Below the pieces are notes generated by a model. It was not told where the DNA came from and made no database searches. It saw nothing but the letters and a program-made list of their open reading frames with translations. From an uncultured Flavobacteriales bacterium (GTDB lineage: Bacteria; Bacteroidota; Bacteroidia; Flavobacteriales_E; Vicingaceae), in assembly GCA_937901255.1 (NCBI GenBank), contig CALCHN010000061.1, forward strand, positions 1-64,000: a stretch of DNA of 64,000 bases. The letters run 5' to 3'. Positions within the stretch are counted from its first letter, which is position 1; the number at the start of each line of letters is the position of its first letter. Made by a program: the position numbers and the translations under genes. This document shows, piece by piece, positions 18,519 through 27,682 of this stretch.

Positions 18519-19187
18519 TTATTTCAACACAAATGAAATAGGGATGTTGTAAGAAACTCTTACCGCTTTTCCTCTTTGTTTTCCAGGCTTCCATTTAGGG
18601 AAACTTTTTACCACTCTTACAGCTTCTTTATCCAATAATTCGTGAACACCTCTAATCACTTTTACAGCTGTAATCGAACCATCTTTTTCAACGGTAAAAT
18701 TTATGAAAACTTTACCAGAGATGCCGTTTGCTTTAGCAGCAGGAGGATAAGATACATTTTCACCTAAATATTTGTAAAGTGCTTGTACTCCTCCAGGGAA
18801 TTCAGGCATATCTTCCACAATTGTAAAAATTTCTTCTTCTACTACTTCTTCTTCTACTTCAAAAGTTTCTACAACAGTTTCTGCATCAGCTTCGGTATCA
18901 ATTTCTATTTCCTCTTCAATTTCTACATCATCTTCCACAATTTCTATGGTTTCGGGAGCAGCGGGTGGAGGCGGTGGAGGTGGAGGTGGAGTATTTTGTT
19001 CCGTAATAGGAATAATTTCCTCTTCCACTTCTTCAACAACAAGTTCTCCAAGTTCACTTGCCTGAACATCATAAAATTTAAAATTTATCATTGCATAAAT
19101 GATGAGCAAAGAAACTACAATACCACCAAGTAGTACAGTGCTTCTAAGCTTTTCTAAGTCAGCATTCGGATTTTTTTTCGGTTCCAT
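18519..19187 (-). CDS. tonB: Energy transducer TonB
   Basis: TonB couples inner-membrane proton motive force to outer-membrane receptors. The 222-residue protein has one N-terminal membrane anchor (LLGGIVVSLLIIYAMINF, about 18-35), a Pro run (PPPPPPPPPAAP, about 67-78), a very acidic Glu/Val spacer (about 80-120), and a TonB C-terminal domain (about 123-222) with SGKVFINFTVEKDGSI and the VSYNIPISFVLK end. No ExbB/ExbD genes are adjacent. A paralog lacking the anchor follows at 6 bp. Confidence 0.9.
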   Translation of the reverse strand: MEPKKNPNADLEKLRSTVLLGGIVVSLLIIYAMINFKFYDVQASELGELVVEEVEEEIIPITEQNTPPPPPPPPPAAPETIEIVEDDVEIEEEIEIDTEADAETVVETFEVEEEVVEEEIFTIVEDMPEFPGGVQALYKYLGENVSYPPAAKANGISGKVFINFTVEKDGSITAVKVIRGVHELLDKEAVRVVKSFPKWKPGKQRGKAVRVSYNIPISFVLK

Positions 19188-19226
19188 AATAAAAATATTT
19201 TGGTTGTAAAATTATTTAACCAGCCT

Positions 19227-19234
19227 CAAAGTTA
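19227..19234 (-). promoter_or_regulatory. Possible -7 element for tonB
   Basis: On the minus strand TAACTTTG matches TAnnTTTG exactly and lies about 40 bp before the tonB start. No TTG is present at -33 spacing. Confidence 0.35.
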
Positions 19235-19422
19235 AAAATATTATTCGACATTTATTAACCTGAGTTTGATTATTATTTTAAAATTCAGATTTCCATAAAA
19301 ATCAAATAACTTTTAAAATTTAAGCTTTTCTTTTCTCTGTCTTGATGCATAAACATAAATTATTCCATAAAAAAGCTGTTTTTTTGTACTATTAACATGA
19401 ATTTTGTTTAGCACAAGATCAA

Positions 19423-19557
19423 AACCACATAGAAATATAGAATTGCTTAACATTAAAAGGTATTTATAGCAACACAAAGTGTTTCCATTTTATGGAAACA
19501 AACTATGAGCATCTTTTCTCTCTCTTAAAATTTTAAAAACTATGCTTCTATGTGGTT
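19423..19557. repeat. Repeat E, copy 1 (135 bp)
   Basis: Terminal inverted repeats AACCACATAGAA / TTCTATGTGGTT enclose a conserved core with the palindrome GTTTCCA-TTTTA-TGGAAAC and the flank GCAACACAAAGT. This copy is inverted relative to copies 2-4. The family has five full copies (others 26442, 37515, 41844, 53873), all intergenic, all non-coding, with no transposase in the window. This resembles a MITE or a REP-like structured element. No target-site duplication is clear. Confidence 0.9.
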
Positions 19558-19633
19558 AAATATATAGTTTGTCAGCAAATAATAGTAGAATAATTATTTT
19601 CTTCAAAGTGGATGTTCGTTTAAATAAATAAAA

Positions 19634-20176
19634 ATGCAAGTAGGAGCAATAATATTGGCAGGGGGTAAAAGTTCCAGAATGGGAGTTGACAAAGGATTGA
19701 TGTTATTAAACGAAAAGCCTATGGTGCAACATGTTATTGATGCGGTTAAATTAGTTGCCGCTGAGCTAATTATTGTTGCTAATAATAAGGAATACAAGCA
19801 GTTTGGTTATCCGGTTGTTCCTGATGAAATTGAAAATGCTGGACCTTTAGCGGGAATTTGTGTCGGATTAAAACAAGTTAGCTTTCATTATAATTTTGTG
19901 TTGAGTTGTGATGTTCCTTTTGTAACCAAAGAAATGTTAAGCTTGCTTAAGCAAGAAGTTGCTGGTTTTGATGCTGTTGTTTTTGAAAAAGATGAAGATC
20001 TTCATCCGCTTATTGGGATTTATTCTAAAAATTGTTTACCTGAGTTTGAAGCTGCTTTAAATAATAAAGAATGGAGACTTAAAACTGTTTTGCATCATGT
20101 TAATTTTAAAAAAATAGACGGAGCTTTGTTTAACGATAGGTTTTTTAAAAATATTAATTCAAAATTAGATTTGTAG
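19634..20176 (+). CDS. mobA: Molybdenum cofactor guanylyltransferase
   Basis: MobA attaches GMP to molybdopterin to give the guanine dinucleotide cofactor. The 180-residue protein has the nucleotidyltransferase signature LAGGKSSRMGVDKG (about residues 8-21) and the metal-binding SCDVPFVT segment (about 95-102). Length and start are typical. moaD follows after 2 bp, so the two are cotranscribed. No other molybdenum-cofactor genes are nearby. Confidence 0.92.
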   Translation: MQVGAIILAGGKSSRMGVDKGLMLLNEKPMVQHVIDAVKLVAAELIIVANNKEYKQFGYPVVPDEIENAGPLAGICVGLKQVSFHYNFVLSCDVPFVTKEMLSLLKQEVAGFDAVVFEKDEDLHPLIGIYSKNCLPEFEAALNNKEWRLKTVLHHVNFKKIDGALFNDRFFKNINSKLDL

Positions 20177-20178
20177 GT

Positions 20179-20415
20179 ATGGAATTAAGTTTAAATTATT
20201 TTGGAATGATAGCCGAAGCTACTAATGTTCAGCAGGAAAAGTTGAATTTGGAAGTGAAAACAATTGTAGAATTAAAGGGTGTTTTAATTGCAAGATATCC
20301 TGCAATTGAAAAGTTGAATTACCAGTTTGCTGTAAATCAAAACATAGTTGGAAACGATTTTCAGTTGAGTAATGGTGATGAAATTGCTTTGTTGCCACCT
20401 TTTGCTGGAGGTTAA
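20179..20415 (+). CDS. moaD: Molybdopterin synthase sulfur carrier subunit
   Basis: MoaD carries the thiocarboxylate sulfur used to make molybdopterin. The 78-residue protein has a ubiquitin-like pattern and ends in LLPPFAGG, the di-glycine tail required for adenylation and sulfur transfer. It is a tight pair with mobA. The large synthase subunit moaE is not in the window. Confidence 0.9.
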   Translation: MELSLNYFGMIAEATNVQQEKLNLEVKTIVELKGVLIARYPAIEKLNYQFAVNQNIVGNDFQLSNGDEIALLPPFAGG

Positions 20416-20429
20416 TTATTCATTCTCTT

Positions 20430-20500
20430 AACTCACCCCTAACCCCCTTTCTTTAAAGAGAGAGGGAATAGTTATCGCAAGATAACTTGGGGGGTGAGTT
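20430..20500. repeat. R2 palindromic repeat, copy b
   Basis: This copy of the R2 family lies just after moaD. Outer arms AACTCACCCC / GGGGTGAGTT are perfectly paired. The conserved inner hairpin AGTTATCGCAAGATAACT is intact, and the variable hairpin reads CTTTAAAG. Confidence 0.85.
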
Positions 20501-20608
20501 GAAATAATCTGAAAATATGGGATTTACGTTTTCTTTCAGAAAAACTTGGATTAATTTTTTCGAAAATAAACAAGTAGTTATGCTATAAATAGTTAAGGAA
20601 AATGGAGG

Positions 20609-22636
20609 TTAATCTTCAGTTTTTTCTTTAAGAGCTTCATTTTCTAATTCCTCAGTAACTTCTTCTGTTGTTTTATCTTCTGGTGGAAATAGAAAATCTA
20701 ATGGTCTGGTAAATAAATGCACAAATAAATATTTAAGCAATAAGCCAGACTTATTAAATGCTACTCTTCTAGATTGAATGGCTATAAAAATGGCTAATCC
20801 GAAACTTACAATAAAATTCATAAAACCAACACCAATTATACCAATAACGGTGTGTAAAAAAGTCATAAAATCTATTTGAGTGCCTACCGAAACTAACGAC
20901 AAACCAAAATTACCTGAGGCAAAAGTAACGTGTTGAATATCTATTGGTAAACCCAAAAAATGACCTAAAGTTCCCATTGAACCTAAGAAAATACCTAAAA
21001 AGAAATTTCCTGCCAAACTACCCAAGTTGTTTTCTATGTAGCGGCTTAGTTTATTTAGCCAAGATTTGGGCATTATAAATTTCAGGAAAGGTTGATGTTT
21101 TAATCTTTCAGGAATTTTTTGAAACATTACTGCATTATCATAATATCCAGAAATAACGCCCGAAAGAAACAAACATAGTCCGGCAATTGCTCCGTGCATT
21201 AACGAAAAACTTTCCCACGGATGGAGGTTCTCAATAATTTTAAAGGCTTTGGCATCTCCTAAAATATGGCTGCCAGCTATCCAATAATAAATAATAGCAA
21301 TTACAATGGCAACAGGAAAAGCCACAAACATATTTCCTACAAAAGCTACAAACTGGCTTCGGAAAGTTTTTACAATAAGTGCCGAAAGATTTTTTATGGC
21401 TTCTTCTACAGAGCCTTTTATATCTAATGATGCAGCAATTTTGGAGGCTGTCATTGCGGGTTGCTTGGTTGCCAAGGTAGAGTGAGTAAGATGGATGCCA
21501 ATAAACCCAAAAGAATAATTCATGCTATACAAAAACGACTCACCAAAAGGAGCTAATTTTAAGTAATAAATAGCGGCTTTAAACCAAGTAAGAAAAGCTA
21601 CTATAAATCCACCACCCATAGCTGAGTAGAGCATTTTAACGTATTCTTTTTTGTTGTTGGTAATGTAATGTTCGCCTGTTTTTCCGGTATGTTCGGTAAT
21701 TTGAAAAGCAAGAAAACCTATATTTTTTAGGAATAGCTCTTTTATACTGTTTTTCTTGTTTTCATATTGCACTATATTTTTTAGGAAAACACTAATAGGT
21801 TTCCATTTTTCTTTGCTTTCAAAATGAGATAAGATTTCTAATAAAGTTAAAATACGAATTAGATGCTGATGCATGCGTTGTAATAAGTAGGTTAACGCCA
21901 AACTAGCACCCTCGCTATGTTGGTTGTCTCTAATTTTTTTGGCAACTCGGTCGCATTCTTTTATAAGAGTAACACAGCGTTTCAGCTTTTCAGTATCTAT
22001 CGAAAAACTGTCTGAACTTTCAATGTTTTGAAGCAAATCAATAACCTCTTTGTTTACCACTAAAAATGGTGAATCGTGGTTTAATAAATCGGGGTGACGC
22101 TTGATAATTTCTGCATCTAAACCAATGGCGGTAACTCGGTGTATTAGAATTTCTACCGCATTAAGTAAAGTAACAAAGTTTTTTCTTTTATTTTCTTCTA
22201 CAGGATGTTGAAAGATGAGGATTAGCAGTTCTTCGAGCAAAGGAGTTGGGATGGTTTTAAACCACACATAATCGGATTTTTTATTAAAAACCATATTAAT
22301 GGCATCTCTCAATACATTTTCTTGAGGAACAGGAGGAAGAAAAATATGGGCTATTTTTCTAAAGCTTTCGCTAAAAAAGCCTTCGCTAGATAAAATTCCT
22401 GACTCGGTAAGTAAAGAATGACTATCGCCACTACTAAAAATAGTATTCAAATAACGATTTAGTCCTTTTTGGTAAGCTTCATTTTCTCTTAGTAATTCAA
22501 TAAGCTTGTCAACTCGTTTTATCGCAACTTTTTTAGATCTAAAAATTCCCGGACGTAGCTTTTTTACCAACTGTTTTAATGGTTGGATGTCAACGATGTC
22601 TGTATTTTCAGTTATGTTGTGTAATATTTTTTCCAT
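20609..22636 (-). CDS. Multi-pass membrane protein of the 'site-specific recombinase' Gcr family (PF10136)
   Basis: The 675-residue protein matches the family annotated as site-specific recombinase (Gcr), with conserved stretches such as LLTESGILSSEGFFSE and YSFGFIGIHLTHSTLATKQP. The sequence does not look like a recombinase. The first half is soluble and helical. The second half (about 330-640) has six or more hydrophobic segments, for example FVGNMFVAFPVAIVIAIIYY and AIAGLCLFLSGVISGYYD. It lies 12 bp after a large histidine kinase gene, so the two are probably cotranscribed. I regard the function as unknown and the recombinase name as doubtful. Confidence 0.7.
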   Translation of the reverse strand: MEKILHNITENTDIVDIQPLKQLVKKLRPGIFRSKKVAIKRVDKLIELLRENEAYQKGLNRYLNTIFSSGDSHSLLTESGILSSEGFFSESFRKIAHIFLPPVPQENVLRDAINMVFNKKSDYVWFKTIPTPLLEELLILIFQHPVEENKRKNFVTLLNAVEILIHRVTAIGLDAEIIKRHPDLLNHDSPFLVVNKEVIDLLQNIESSDSFSIDTEKLKRCVTLIKECDRVAKKIRDNQHSEGASLALTYLLQRMHQHLIRILTLLEILSHFESKEKWKPISVFLKNIVQYENKKNSIKELFLKNIGFLAFQITEHTGKTGEHYITNNKKEYVKMLYSAMGGGFIVAFLTWFKAAIYYLKLAPFGESFLYSMNYSFGFIGIHLTHSTLATKQPAMTASKIAASLDIKGSVEEAIKNLSALIVKTFRSQFVAFVGNMFVAFPVAIVIAIIYYWIAGSHILGDAKAFKIIENLHPWESFSLMHGAIAGLCLFLSGVISGYYDNAVMFQKIPERLKHQPFLKFIMPKSWLNKLSRYIENNLGSLAGNFFLGIFLGSMGTLGHFLGLPIDIQHVTFASGNFGLSLVSVGTQIDFMTFLHTVIGIIGVGFMNFIVSFGLAIFIAIQSRRVAFNKSGLLLKYLFVHLFTRPLDFLFPPEDKTTEEVTEELENEALKEKTED

Positions 22637-22648
22637 TATCTAAATTAG

Positions 22649-25600
22649 TTAAGCTTTAGGAATTTCTATTATAAACGAAGTTGTTTCATTGGGGATAGAC
22701 TCAAAACGAATAGTGCCGTCCATATTTTCTATAATGTTTTTAACCATAGCTAGTCCAAGTCCCATTCCTTTATTTTTGGTGGTGAAACTTGGCGTGAAAA
22801 TATGATTTTTTTGTTCTTCATTAATGCCAACACCATTGTCTTTTACAATAATTTCAAAGTGATGTTCTTTTGATGTTACCCTAATTTCAATAGCACCTTC
22901 TTTTTCGCTAGGAATTGCCTGAACAGCGTTTTTAATAAGGTTGGTAAATACTCTTATTAGTTGGTTTTTATCAGCAACAACAATTGCCGACTGAAGTGGT
23001 GAGCTTAGCTGAATGGAATAATTTTTATTATCATCTTCATCAAATAAATTAATGGTGCTTTTAATAATGGGAATTAAGTCAATTTTTTCGGTATTGGCTT
23101 TTGGCATTTTTGCGAAGTTAGAGAAAGCGTTGGCAATATTAGCAAGCGTATCAATTTGCTCAATAAGCATATTGGTTGTTTTTTTAATTTTTTCTTGTAA
23201 ATCAGCCGGATTTTCGTTGGTAAATCTTTGTAGATGTTGAACGCTAAGCTTCATTGGTGTAAGTGGATTTTTAATTTCATGAGCCACTTGTTTAGCCATT
23301 TCTCGCCAAGCACTTTCTCTTTCCGATTTGGCTAATTTTTGAGCATTAGCTTCCAATTCCATTACTTTTTTGTTGTATTCTTTTACCAAGGCACCAATTT
23401 CATCATTAGAATTCCAATTAATAACTTCATACGATTGTCCGAATTGTAAGGCACTAATTTTCTGACGAATTAATCTCAGCGGTTCGGAAATGTAGTTGGC
23501 AAAAAATACGGCAATAATTACAGAAATTAAAAACAGCAATCCGTAAATATTGATAAGGGCTGTAAAAAATTCCGAAAGTTCGTTTTCAAACTCATTTTGT
23601 TTGGCAAAATAAGGCAGGTTTACATAAGCCAAAAATTTATTTTTTCTGTTAGTAAAAGGTACATAAGCAGATAGATATTCTAATTTGCCAATGTTTTCGT
23701 TGTTGATGTAAGCTACACGTTTATTGTAATGAATATTTTTATAGGCATTTCTATCCATTCTGGAGCTAAGCAAACCAGCATCGTATATTTCCGAACGAGA
23801 AGTGGCTAAAAGTTCTCCGTTTTTGTCGTAGAGGTTAATATCGGTATAAAACACATTAGAAAACTTAACTAAATAGTAAGTCATTTCATCTAAATTGGCT
23901 TTAGTAAGTTCTTTGTGATTGCCAAATTTTTGGTCTAATTCAATTATTAACGATTGTACTTTTTCTTTTAAGATTTTTTTGTTTTTGTTTACATATTGTT
24001 TTTCAATATAATACGATGTTCCCCAGCCATAAAGTAAAAACGAAAGTAAAATGGTGGAAATAATAAAAAACTGAATTTTAGAACTAAAATCGGTAAGCGA
24101 TAATAACCAACTAAACGGAGGAGCTTTAATAAAAACACTTATCACAAAAAACACTAAACTGGTAATTAAAAATAGGTAAGAAAAAGTGGTAATATAATCA
24201 ATATAATTTTTCTTTTTTGCACTTACTACAATGGTGGTAAACCTATCACTTTGGTAGATTAAATGCTCGTTGTTAGTAGTTTTTTGTAATGCAAAATTGT
24301 AAACTTTAGGCTGAACAAAAAACCCTGTCCATTCTGATGTGTAATTAATTTCTCCAGAATTACTAACCAATTTTCCTTTTCTAAATTTTGCATAAGAGAA
24401 TTTATTTAATTGGAAAGATTTTTCAATTTCTTTTTCATTTAACAACAACTCCGGATAACCAATGGCTTTTGAATAAGATTGAGGAAAAAACTCTATAAAA
24501 AGATAAGAATTTTTACGCTTGTTGTTGGAAGAATCTTGAACCACTAAATTGCCCAAGTAGCTGCTAATTCCATCGCTAGAATAGAGAAAAATAATATCTT
24601 CATTAATAGATTCAGGATGATAGGCTTGACTTTCAATTTTATTTTTAAAAAAATCTAAACAGTTAGCATTTTCATTTGTTTCGTTATTTATAATGGTGTC
24701 TGTACTCGTACATTGATAAATGTTTACAATGTAATTGTTCCAAAATCCACCAAAATATTTGTTGTTAATGTAATTATCAAATTCAACTTTTTTATCCCAA
24801 TAGTTATGTAAATTATTTTGAAGGAAGGTATCTGCTTCCATTTTCATTTTTACTTCTTTAAACAAATATTCGGTAATAGGGTCTTGCTCTTTAGCAATGT
24901 TTTTGGCAACAAACTGCTTGTCAGAAAGCACTTTGTCAACACTAAAATTGATAAACCCATAAGAGATGGATAATGCTACCACTAAAGTAATGAAGATGAT
25001 TTTATTAAACTCTGCTTTTGAAGAAGCGTCTTTATAAGAAAAAATTAGAATAACAATTATTATCCAAACCCCATGTAAAATGTGTAGTTGGTAAACAAAC
25101 TGACCAATAATTAACGATAAAACCGAGAGAGATAAAATGATGCTTACAAACTGTTTTTTGGTAAAAATGGAAGTGGAAAATCTGGTAAAAGCTGTTTTTA
25201 CTAAAATAATGGTGCTTATGTATAATAAAAGTAATGTAATAATTCCTACAAAGCTATAAGCACTGAGCTCCAAAATATGATTAATATCGAAATTGATTTT
25301 GGAGTTTTTAATTAATCCTTCTAGTAAATCGGTAATTAAAAGGGGTAAAAAAGCAATAAACAGCATAAAAATAAATGCCGACCATTTGCTTTTTTTCTGA
25401 GAAGTGTTTTTAAATTTTACTGTAAAATAGATTAGGATAAAGAAAAACACAATGTGAATTAAAAAATCTCCCAACGATGGAAAAAACACAGAGTGAGCGT
25501 AGATTAACGGACTGAATATTTCTTGATTAAAAACACTTTCGGGGAAATGATAACTTAAATTTAAGAACCTAAAAATGGCTAAAAAAGCAAATACAAAAAG

Positions 25601-26293
25601 GTAATTAAATGGTTTTAATTTTTTGGTGTTGATGCAAATAATATTGATAAAAGAGGTGATGAGTAGCACACTTATGAAAAATAGGAGCAAAATAATCCAG
25701 TTGGTTTTTTTGTAACTGTTGGGGATGGTTGGGTTTTCTGTAAGATAGACTAAGGTTTCTCCATCTAAATTTAAAACCGGATAGTCACCATTATCATGGG
25801 AAACATCAAAATTATTCTGAAAATGAAAGCTTTCATGGAATTTGTTTTGGAGGTACTTATTTTCTATATTAAACTCTTTTTTAATAAGAATTAAAGCTAA
25901 GTACAGCTTGTTGTTTACTTCTTCTTTAACATACTGATACCAACCATTAGCAAGTAAAATTGCCCCCGATTTTTTATTAAACAAAGCAATGTTTTCAGGT
26001 AAAACTATCGTTCTGTCAGACCAAAAAGTTAGTTGATGTTGATTAAAAACAAATAAGGCAATTCCCTCTGCATCATAGGTAGAATTTAGCTTGTCGTCAG
26101 AAAGTGTTGCTTCATTTTTTAATGTTTGAATGAGTTCTACAGCCTTTTCTTCTCTAGCATTTAAGTGTTCGTTAAAATGCTTCGGGTTGTTAGATGTAAT
26201 AGAAAAAAATGTAGGTTGAAACTGCAAAATCATCAGAATGGCAATTCCTATAAGCAGCTGAAGGTAGGCACTATGTTTTTTAGATATTTTCAT
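22649..26293 (-). CDS. Large multi-pass membrane histidine kinase (NtrY-like core), orphan
   Basis: This 1214-residue protein has about ten membrane segments in its first two thirds, two long probable periplasmic regions (about 40-190 and 470-690), then a further sensor region, a membrane segment near 930, and HAMP (NYISEPLRLIRQKISALQ). The phosphoacceptor domain has VAHEIKNPLTP and the ATPase domain has NLIKNAVQA, DNGVGI and GMGLGLAMVKNIIE. The kinase part resembles NtrY. No response regulator is adjacent. The following gene encodes the PF10136 membrane protein. The signal is unknown. Confidence 0.88.
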   Translation of the reverse strand: MKISKKHSAYLQLLIGIAILMILQFQPTFFSITSNNPKHFNEHLNAREEKAVELIQTLKNEATLSDDKLNSTYDAEGIALFVFNQHQLTFWSDRTIVLPENIALFNKKSGAILLANGWYQYVKEEVNNKLYLALILIKKEFNIENKYLQNKFHESFHFQNNFDVSHDNGDYPVLNLDGETLVYLTENPTIPNSYKKTNWIILLLFFISVLLITSFINIICINTKKLKPFNYLFVFAFLAIFRFLNLSYHFPESVFNQEIFSPLIYAHSVFFPSLGDFLIHIVFFFILIYFTVKFKNTSQKKSKWSAFIFMLFIAFLPLLITDLLEGLIKNSKINFDINHILELSAYSFVGIITLLLLYISTIILVKTAFTRFSTSIFTKKQFVSIILSLSVLSLIIGQFVYQLHILHGVWIIIVILIFSYKDASSKAEFNKIIFITLVVALSISYGFINFSVDKVLSDKQFVAKNIAKEQDPITEYLFKEVKMKMEADTFLQNNLHNYWDKKVEFDNYINNKYFGGFWNNYIVNIYQCTSTDTIINNETNENANCLDFFKNKIESQAYHPESINEDIIFLYSSDGISSYLGNLVVQDSSNNKRKNSYLFIEFFPQSYSKAIGYPELLLNEKEIEKSFQLNKFSYAKFRKGKLVSNSGEINYTSEWTGFFVQPKVYNFALQKTTNNEHLIYQSDRFTTIVVSAKKKNYIDYITTFSYLFLITSLVFFVISVFIKAPPFSWLLSLTDFSSKIQFFIISTILLSFLLYGWGTSYYIEKQYVNKNKKILKEKVQSLIIELDQKFGNHKELTKANLDEMTYYLVKFSNVFYTDINLYDKNGELLATSRSEIYDAGLLSSRMDRNAYKNIHYNKRVAYINNENIGKLEYLSAYVPFTNRKNKFLAYVNLPYFAKQNEFENELSEFFTALINIYGLLFLISVIIAVFFANYISEPLRLIRQKISALQFGQSYEVINWNSNDEIGALVKEYNKKVMELEANAQKLAKSERESAWREMAKQVAHEIKNPLTPMKLSVQHLQRFTNENPADLQEKIKKTTNMLIEQIDTLANIANAFSNFAKMPKANTEKIDLIPIIKSTINLFDEDDNKNYSIQLSSPLQSAIVVADKNQLIRVFTNLIKNAVQAIPSEKEGAIEIRVTSKEHHFEIIVKDNGVGINEEQKNHIFTPSFTTKNKGMGLGLAMVKNIIENMDGTIRFESIPNETTSFIIEIPKA

Positions 26294-26441
26294 TTGTGAT
26301 GTAAAAATACAAAAGCTGGAGGTTAAAAATGAAACTATCTTTTAAAATCCTTTTATAAAAGCTCTAAGGGGGGTAAAATCAAGTTTGTTTTTTAGTAAGA
26401 GTGATAAACAAATTTATGAACTCTAAGGATAAATATGATTT

Positions 26442-26575
26442 AACCACATAGATACATAGTTTCTAAATGTCAAAAATAGAGAAAAAGATACTCATAGCTT
26501 GTTTCTATAAAATGGAAACACTTTGTGTTGCTATAAATATCTTTTGGCTTCATTATTCTATGTTTCTATGTGGTT
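26442..26575. repeat. Repeat E, copy 2 (134 bp)
   Basis: Ends AACCACATAG and CTATGTGGTT. The core has GTTTCTATAAAATGGAAAC followed by ACTTTGTGTTGCTATAAATA, the reverse complement of the copy 1 core. Confidence 0.9.
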
Positions 26576-26655
26576 TAAGTTGTTTTAATAAATACAATTC
26601 ATGTTAAATAGATTGTAATTTTAGATAAATTAGTAGTTCATTTTGAAAAAATATG

Positions 26656-26663
26656 TAGGTTTG
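26656..26663 (+). promoter_or_regulatory. Possible -7 element directly upstream of gpsA
   Basis: TAGGTTTG matches TAnnTTTG and ends 4 bp before the gpsA ATG. If used, transcription would begin at or next to the start codon, giving a leaderless mRNA. No matching -33 TTG was found. Confidence 0.3.
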
Positions 26664-26667
26664 CTAT

Positions 26668-27663
26668 ATGGAAAATCAAAGAATTGCTGTTTTAGGAGGT
26701 GGTAGCTGGGCTACTGCTATAGTAAAAATACTAACAGAAAACCTATCTCTAGTAAATTGGTGGATGAGAGATGCTGAAGCTATTCAGCACATTAAAAAAT
26801 TTGATAATAACCCTAGGTATTTACCAGCCATTCAGTTTGAAACTGAAAAATTGAACATGAATACCAATTTACAAGAAATTGTAGATCAATCTGATATATT
26901 AATTGTTGCCGTTCCTTCGGCATTTATAGCCAAAGCTTTTGATGAGGTAAATATTAAAGGTATTGAAAATAAGATAATTATTTCTGCTATTAAAGGCGTT
27001 ATTCCTGAATACAATCAAATTCCTGCTGAATATTTTCACGTAAATTTTAATGTTCCTTATAATAGAATTGGAATGATTGCAGGTCCTTGTCATGCTGAGG
27101 AAGTAGCTATGGAAAGACTCTCATATTTAACTATTGCTTGCGAAAATCAAGAAATAGCTGAATATTTAGCTGGTGCAATGTCGTGCAGATATATCAATAC
27201 CACTACTTCTGATGATTTGTTTGGAACAGAACTTTCGGCAATTTTAAAGAATGTGTATGCTGTTGCTAGTGGTATTTGTCATGGCTTGGGTTATGGAGAT
27301 AACTTTCAGGCAGTATTAATAGCTTGTGCCACCAGAGAAACTAAAAACTTTATAGATGCGATTCATCCTATCCACAGAGATGTAAATTCATCAGCATATT
27401 TGGGAGATTTATTGGTTACCGCTTATTCGCAATTTTCTCGTAACAGAAACTTTGGAAGTATGGTAGGTAAAGGTTATTCGGTACGTTCGGCTCAAATAGA
27501 AATGAACATGGTTGCCGAAGGTTATTATGCTGCCAAAGGAATTTATGAAATCAACAAAAAATACAATGTTGAACTTCCTATTGTTGATGCAGTTTATCAT
27601 ATTTTATATGAAAAAATTTCGCCCATTATGGAGATGAAAATCCTTACGGGAAAATTATCTTAG
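26668..27663 (+). CDS. gpsA: Glycerol-3-phosphate dehydrogenase [NAD(P)+]
   Basis: GpsA reduces dihydroxyacetone phosphate to sn-glycerol 3-phosphate for phospholipid synthesis. The 331-residue protein has the Rossmann motif VLGGGSWATAIVKIL near the N-terminus, IISAIKGVIPE, GPCHAEEVA, and the catalytic-domain Lys segment LSAILKNVYAVASGICHGLGYGDN (about 190-213). Length is normal. The isoaspartyl peptidase gene follows 19 bp later. Confidence 0.95.
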   Translation: MENQRIAVLGGGSWATAIVKILTENLSLVNWWMRDAEAIQHIKKFDNNPRYLPAIQFETEKLNMNTNLQEIVDQSDILIVAVPSAFIAKAFDEVNIKGIENKIIISAIKGVIPEYNQIPAEYFHVNFNVPYNRIGMIAGPCHAEEVAMERLSYLTIACENQEIAEYLAGAMSCRYINTTTSDDLFGTELSAILKNVYAVASGICHGLGYGDNFQAVLIACATRETKNFIDAIHPIHRDVNSSAYLGDLLVTAYSQFSRNRNFGSMVGKGYSVRSAQIEMNMVAEGYYAAKGIYEINKKYNVELPIVDAVYHILYEKISPIMEMKILTGKLS

Positions 27664-27682
27664 AAACTTAATTTCTTTACAC

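Larger units (their letters stand above)
19188..19633. other. 446-bp region between divergent tonB and mobA
   Basis: The region carries the tonB -7 candidate near its left end and repeat E copy 1 at 19423-19557. The remaining AT-rich sequence shows no open frame or RNA gene that I can support. Confidence 0.5.
26294..26667. other. 374-bp region between divergent histidine kinase and gpsA
   Basis: The region contains repeat E copy 2 (26442-26575) and a -7 candidate just before gpsA. I see no open frame or RNA gene in the rest. Confidence 0.5.

Noticed and set aside
18783..19133. Phe/Tyr-rich open frame opposite tonB
   Set aside because: It is the mirror of the Glu/Val/Pro-rich TonB spacer on the other strand and has no coding features of its own.
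20609..22636. A site-specific recombinase as part of a mobile element
   Set aside because: The family name suggests it, but the protein is a multi-pass membrane protein with no recombinase catalytic motif, and no attachment sites or mobile genes surround it.
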